Source of the DNA: Maribacter luteus
GTDB taxonomy: Bacteria > Bacteroidota > Bacteroidia > Flavobacteriales > Flavobacteriaceae
Direction: 5' to 3'
DNA: 64,000 nucleotides
NCBI RefSeq assembly: GCF_009674825.1
Contig: NZ_WKJH01000001.1
Span: forward strand, 434,001-498,000
Shown: piece by piece, positions 61,330 to 64,000 of the stretch
Numbering within the stretch: the first letter of the stretch is position 1
Layout of the letters: every line of letters begins with the position of its first letter
The notes under the pieces: generated by a model
What the model was told of the DNA's origin: nothing
The model's input: the letters and a program-made list of their open reading frames with translations, nothing else
Databases searched by the model: none
Program-made: the position numbers and the translations under genes

Positions 61330-63177
61330 TTATTCCACCGTTACCGATTTTGCTAAATTCCGTGGTTGATCTACATTACAACCCCTCATTACCGCAATAT
61401 GGTAAGACAGTAATTGCAGAGGAATGGTTGTTAATAATGGCGTTAAACTTTCAAAGGTTTCAGGTACTTCGATAACATGGTCGGCCAATTCCCTAACTTG
61501 TGTGTCCCCTTGGGTAACAATTGCAATGATTTTCCCTTTTCTAGATTTTATTTCTTGGATATTGCTCACTACTTTTTCGTAATGTCCCTTATTGGTAGCA
61601 ATGACAATGACTGGCATTTGCTCGTCTATCAAAGCAATCGGACCATGCTTCATCTCCGCAGCTGGGTAACCTTCGGCATGGATATAACTGATTTCCTTTA
61701 ATTTCAAGGCCCCTTCCAAAGCAACCGGGAAATTATACCCTCTACCCAAATACAGGCAATTAGTTGAATCTTTATAAACATCGGCAATAATCTCTACCAA
61801 TGGATTGGCTTCTAGGGCTTTTTCTACTTTGGCAGGAATCGTTTCCAGCTCAGTTAAATACTCGTGGAACCTAGAAGTTGAAAAATGACCTTTCTCCTTG
61901 GCCAATTTCAAGGCCAATAAAGTCAAAACGGTTATTTGTGTGGTAAATGCTTTTGTTGAAGCAACCCCGATTTCCGGTCCTGCGTGGGTATATGCACCGG
62001 CATGGGTTTCCCTTGCTATGGATGAACCTACAACATTACACACCCCAAACACGAAAGCTCCTTTTTCCTTGGCCAATTTTATTGCCGCCAAGGTATCGGC
62101 AGTTTCCCCGGATTGGGATATGGCTATCAGAACATCGTTTTCGGTAATTACAGGATTCCTATATCTAAATTCGGATGCATATTCAACTTCGACCGGTATA
62201 CGGGCCAAATCCTCAAATATATATTCAGCTACCAACCCTGCGTGCCATGATGTACCACAGGCAACGATTATAATTCTATTGGCATTAAGGATTTTTTCTA
62301 AATGTTGATCAACACCGGCCATTTTTATTAAACTTTGGCCCGCTAACAAACGTCCTCGATAGGTATCCATAATGGCCCTAGGTTGCTCATATATCTCTTT
62401 AAGCATAAAATGATCATAGCCCCCTTTTTCAATTTCCTCCAAATTCATCTGAAGTTCCAAAATATTGGGGTACGCTATAGCATCATCCTTTATTTTTCTT
62501 AATTTTATTTCTTTGCCTAACCGAATAATGGCCATCTCCTCATCTTCAAGGTAAACGGCATTATTAGTGAACTCAATGAAAGGTGAGGCATCAGAAGCGA
62601 TGAAAAATTCATTCTCACCAATTCCTATGGCCAAAGGACTACCTAGCTTGGCTACAACGATCTCATCAGGTTTCTTCCTGTCAAAAACAGCAATGGCATA
62701 AGCCCCAACAGCTTGATTAAGCGCTATTTGAACAGCTTTTCCCAACTTGGCCCCTTCACTTTTCTGAACTTCTTCAATAAGGTTCACCAACACTTCGGTA
62801 TCGGTGTCTGAAGTAAACACATACCCCCTATTGATCAATTCCTTTTTCAGTGATTCGTAATTTTCTATGATTCCGTTATGTATAATCACCAAATCCCCGG
62901 AATTGGAATAATGTGGATGGGAATTCACATCATTGGGAATACCATGGGTGGCCCATCGGGTATGACCAATACCTAAAGTTCCTTCCAAAGAAATAGTAGC
63001 TTCCGATTTTTGTTTTAAATCCTCAACCTTGCCTTTGGTTTTTGAAAGATTGATATCATTCCCGTCGAACAACGCGATTCCCGCACTATCATAACCGCGG
63101 TATTCCAAACGTTGAAGTCCTTTCACTATAATCGGATAGGCATCCCTATGTCCAATATAACCTACAATTCCGCACAT
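61330..63177 (-). CDS. glmS: Glutamine--fructose-6-phosphate aminotransferase (isomerising)
   Basis: A 615-residue enzyme of amino-sugar synthesis that makes glucosamine-6-phosphate from fructose-6-phosphate and glutamine. The N-terminal glutaminase domain begins MCGIVGYIGHRDAYPI, with Cys1 (after Met removal) as nucleophile, and includes GIGHTRWATHG. Two SIS domains follow (IVACGTSWHAGLVAEYIFEDLARIP with ISQSGETADTLA; SIARETHAGAYTHAGPEIGVASTKAFT; CLYLGRGYNFPVALEGALKLKEISYIHAEGYPAAEMKHGP), ending in DQPRNLAKSVTVE. Upstream on the same strand is a DUF4270 gene 165 bp away. Normal length. Confidence 0.98.
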   Translation of the reverse strand: MCGIVGYIGHRDAYPIIVKGLQRLEYRGYDSAGIALFDGNDINLSKTKGKVEDLKQKSEATISLEGTLGIGHTRWATHGIPNDVNSHPHYSNSGDLVIIHNGIIENYESLKKELINRGYVFTSDTDTEVLVNLIEEVQKSEGAKLGKAVQIALNQAVGAYAIAVFDRKKPDEIVVAKLGSPLAIGIGENEFFIASDASPFIEFTNNAVYLEDEEMAIIRLGKEIKLRKIKDDAIAYPNILELQMNLEEIEKGGYDHFMLKEIYEQPRAIMDTYRGRLLAGQSLIKMAGVDQHLEKILNANRIIIVACGTSWHAGLVAEYIFEDLARIPVEVEYASEFRYRNPVITENDVLIAISQSGETADTLAAIKLAKEKGAFVFGVCNVVGSSIARETHAGAYTHAGPEIGVASTKAFTTQITVLTLLALKLAKEKGHFSTSRFHEYLTELETIPAKVEKALEANPLVEIIADVYKDSTNCLYLGRGYNFPVALEGALKLKEISYIHAEGYPAAEMKHGPIALIDEQMPVIVIATNKGHYEKVVSNIQEIKSRKGKIIAIVTQGDTQVRELADHVIEVPETFESLTPLLTTIPLQLLSYHIAVMRGCNVDQPRNLAKSVTVE

Positions 63178-63217
63178 AATATATTATTTCGTTAAATGGC
63201 TTTAAAAAGTATTCAAA

Positions 63218-63225
63218 CAAATATA
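63218..63225 (-). promoter_or_regulatory. Possible -7 box (TATATTTG) of glmS
   Basis: Exact TAnnTTTG match on the minus strand, 41 bp before the glmS ATG. No well-placed TTG -33 box; the call rests on this motif alone. Confidence 0.35.
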
Positions 63226-63342
63226 ATTTTAAGATCTAAAAATACTTGTTATGTTAGATGTAAAACGCTAAAAATCTGCAAGTGGTATAATACCATCGCT
63301 TTATAACATTCCAAACCTTGAATATGGGGGAAGATTTTTTCG

Positions 63343-64000
<658 letters not shown>

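Noticed and set aside
61898-62308. Plus-strand open frame of 136 codons
   Set aside because: It lies antisense to the well-supported glmS gene and shows no domain.

Overview
The window reads as chromosomal DNA of a gliding-type marine flavobacterium (Bacteroidota, Flavobacteriaceae, near the Maribacter/Zobellia/Arenibacter group; the genus is not proven). The signs are gldD and gldE beside ssb and mutY, four TonB-dependent receptors, flavobacterial families (DUF3127, DUF4199, DUF4270, DUF4301, DUF6090), an isolated atpD-atpC pair, an L21 protein with a helix-hairpin-helix tail, and promoters of the Bacteroidota type (TTG, about 19 bp, TAnnTTTG) with few Shine-Dalgarno sites. I see no rRNA, tRNA, CRISPR array, prophage or intact insertion sequence. 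Both ends cut genes: a lipid kinase on the left and a DUF4270 protein on the right.

Layout. 0-6.3 kb: lipid kinase end, a decayed DUF6090 gene, aat, DUF3127, a flavin-reductase-like protein, a sensor kinase with a small zinc-ribbon membrane protein, HIT and greA. 6.5-10.3 kb: a Rieske-fold lipoprotein, aldo/keto reductase, DUF2167, Gfo/Idh/MocA oxidoreductase and a PLDc_N protein. 10.3-12.8 kb: a TonB-dependent receptor behind a clear TPP riboswitch. 12.9-17.5 kb: a hybrid kinase and an NtrC-like regulator overlapping tail to tail, then a PepSY-like secreted protein. 17.7-21.3 kb: a tight operon of phosphopantetheinyl transferase, thiamine-binding-like protein, PnuC-type transporter, NadR-like kinase and DUF4301. 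21.4-28 kb: ahcY, a SYLF protein, a deoxyribonucleotidase and a phytase-receptor pair. 28-35 kb: rplU-rpmA, DUF4199, an M16 protease pair, EamA, and a PepSY/HMA/lipoprotein cluster. 35-42 kb: mutY-ssb-gldE-gldD, HU, a 29-residue basic protein, RNase G and recX. 42-51 kb: beta-barrel protein, JmjC-like cupin, a receptor divergent from a MocR-type regulator, flotillin-NfeD, a GT39-type glycosyltransferase. 51-55 kb: an accessory stretch with a bioF remnant, unrecognised AT-rich genes, a gene relic and GC-rich palindromes. 55-64 kb: a radical SAM protein, atpD-atpC, a large receptor, glmS and DUF4270.

How it fits together. Vitamin uptake is the strongest theme. The TPP-controlled receptor and the separate pnuC operon with its YkoF-like gene together look like outer- and inner-membrane steps of thiamine salvage, with a kinase to trap the substrate and DUF4301 as an uncharacterised partner. 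A second receptor faces a MocR regulator that has lost the usual PLP-binding lysine, which suggests a ligand-responsive uptake switch working without a covalent PLP aldimine. The least explained region is 52.3-55.1 kb, where overlapping unknown genes, a 5'-truncated relic and REP-like palindromes suggest a small, actively rearranging cargo locus.
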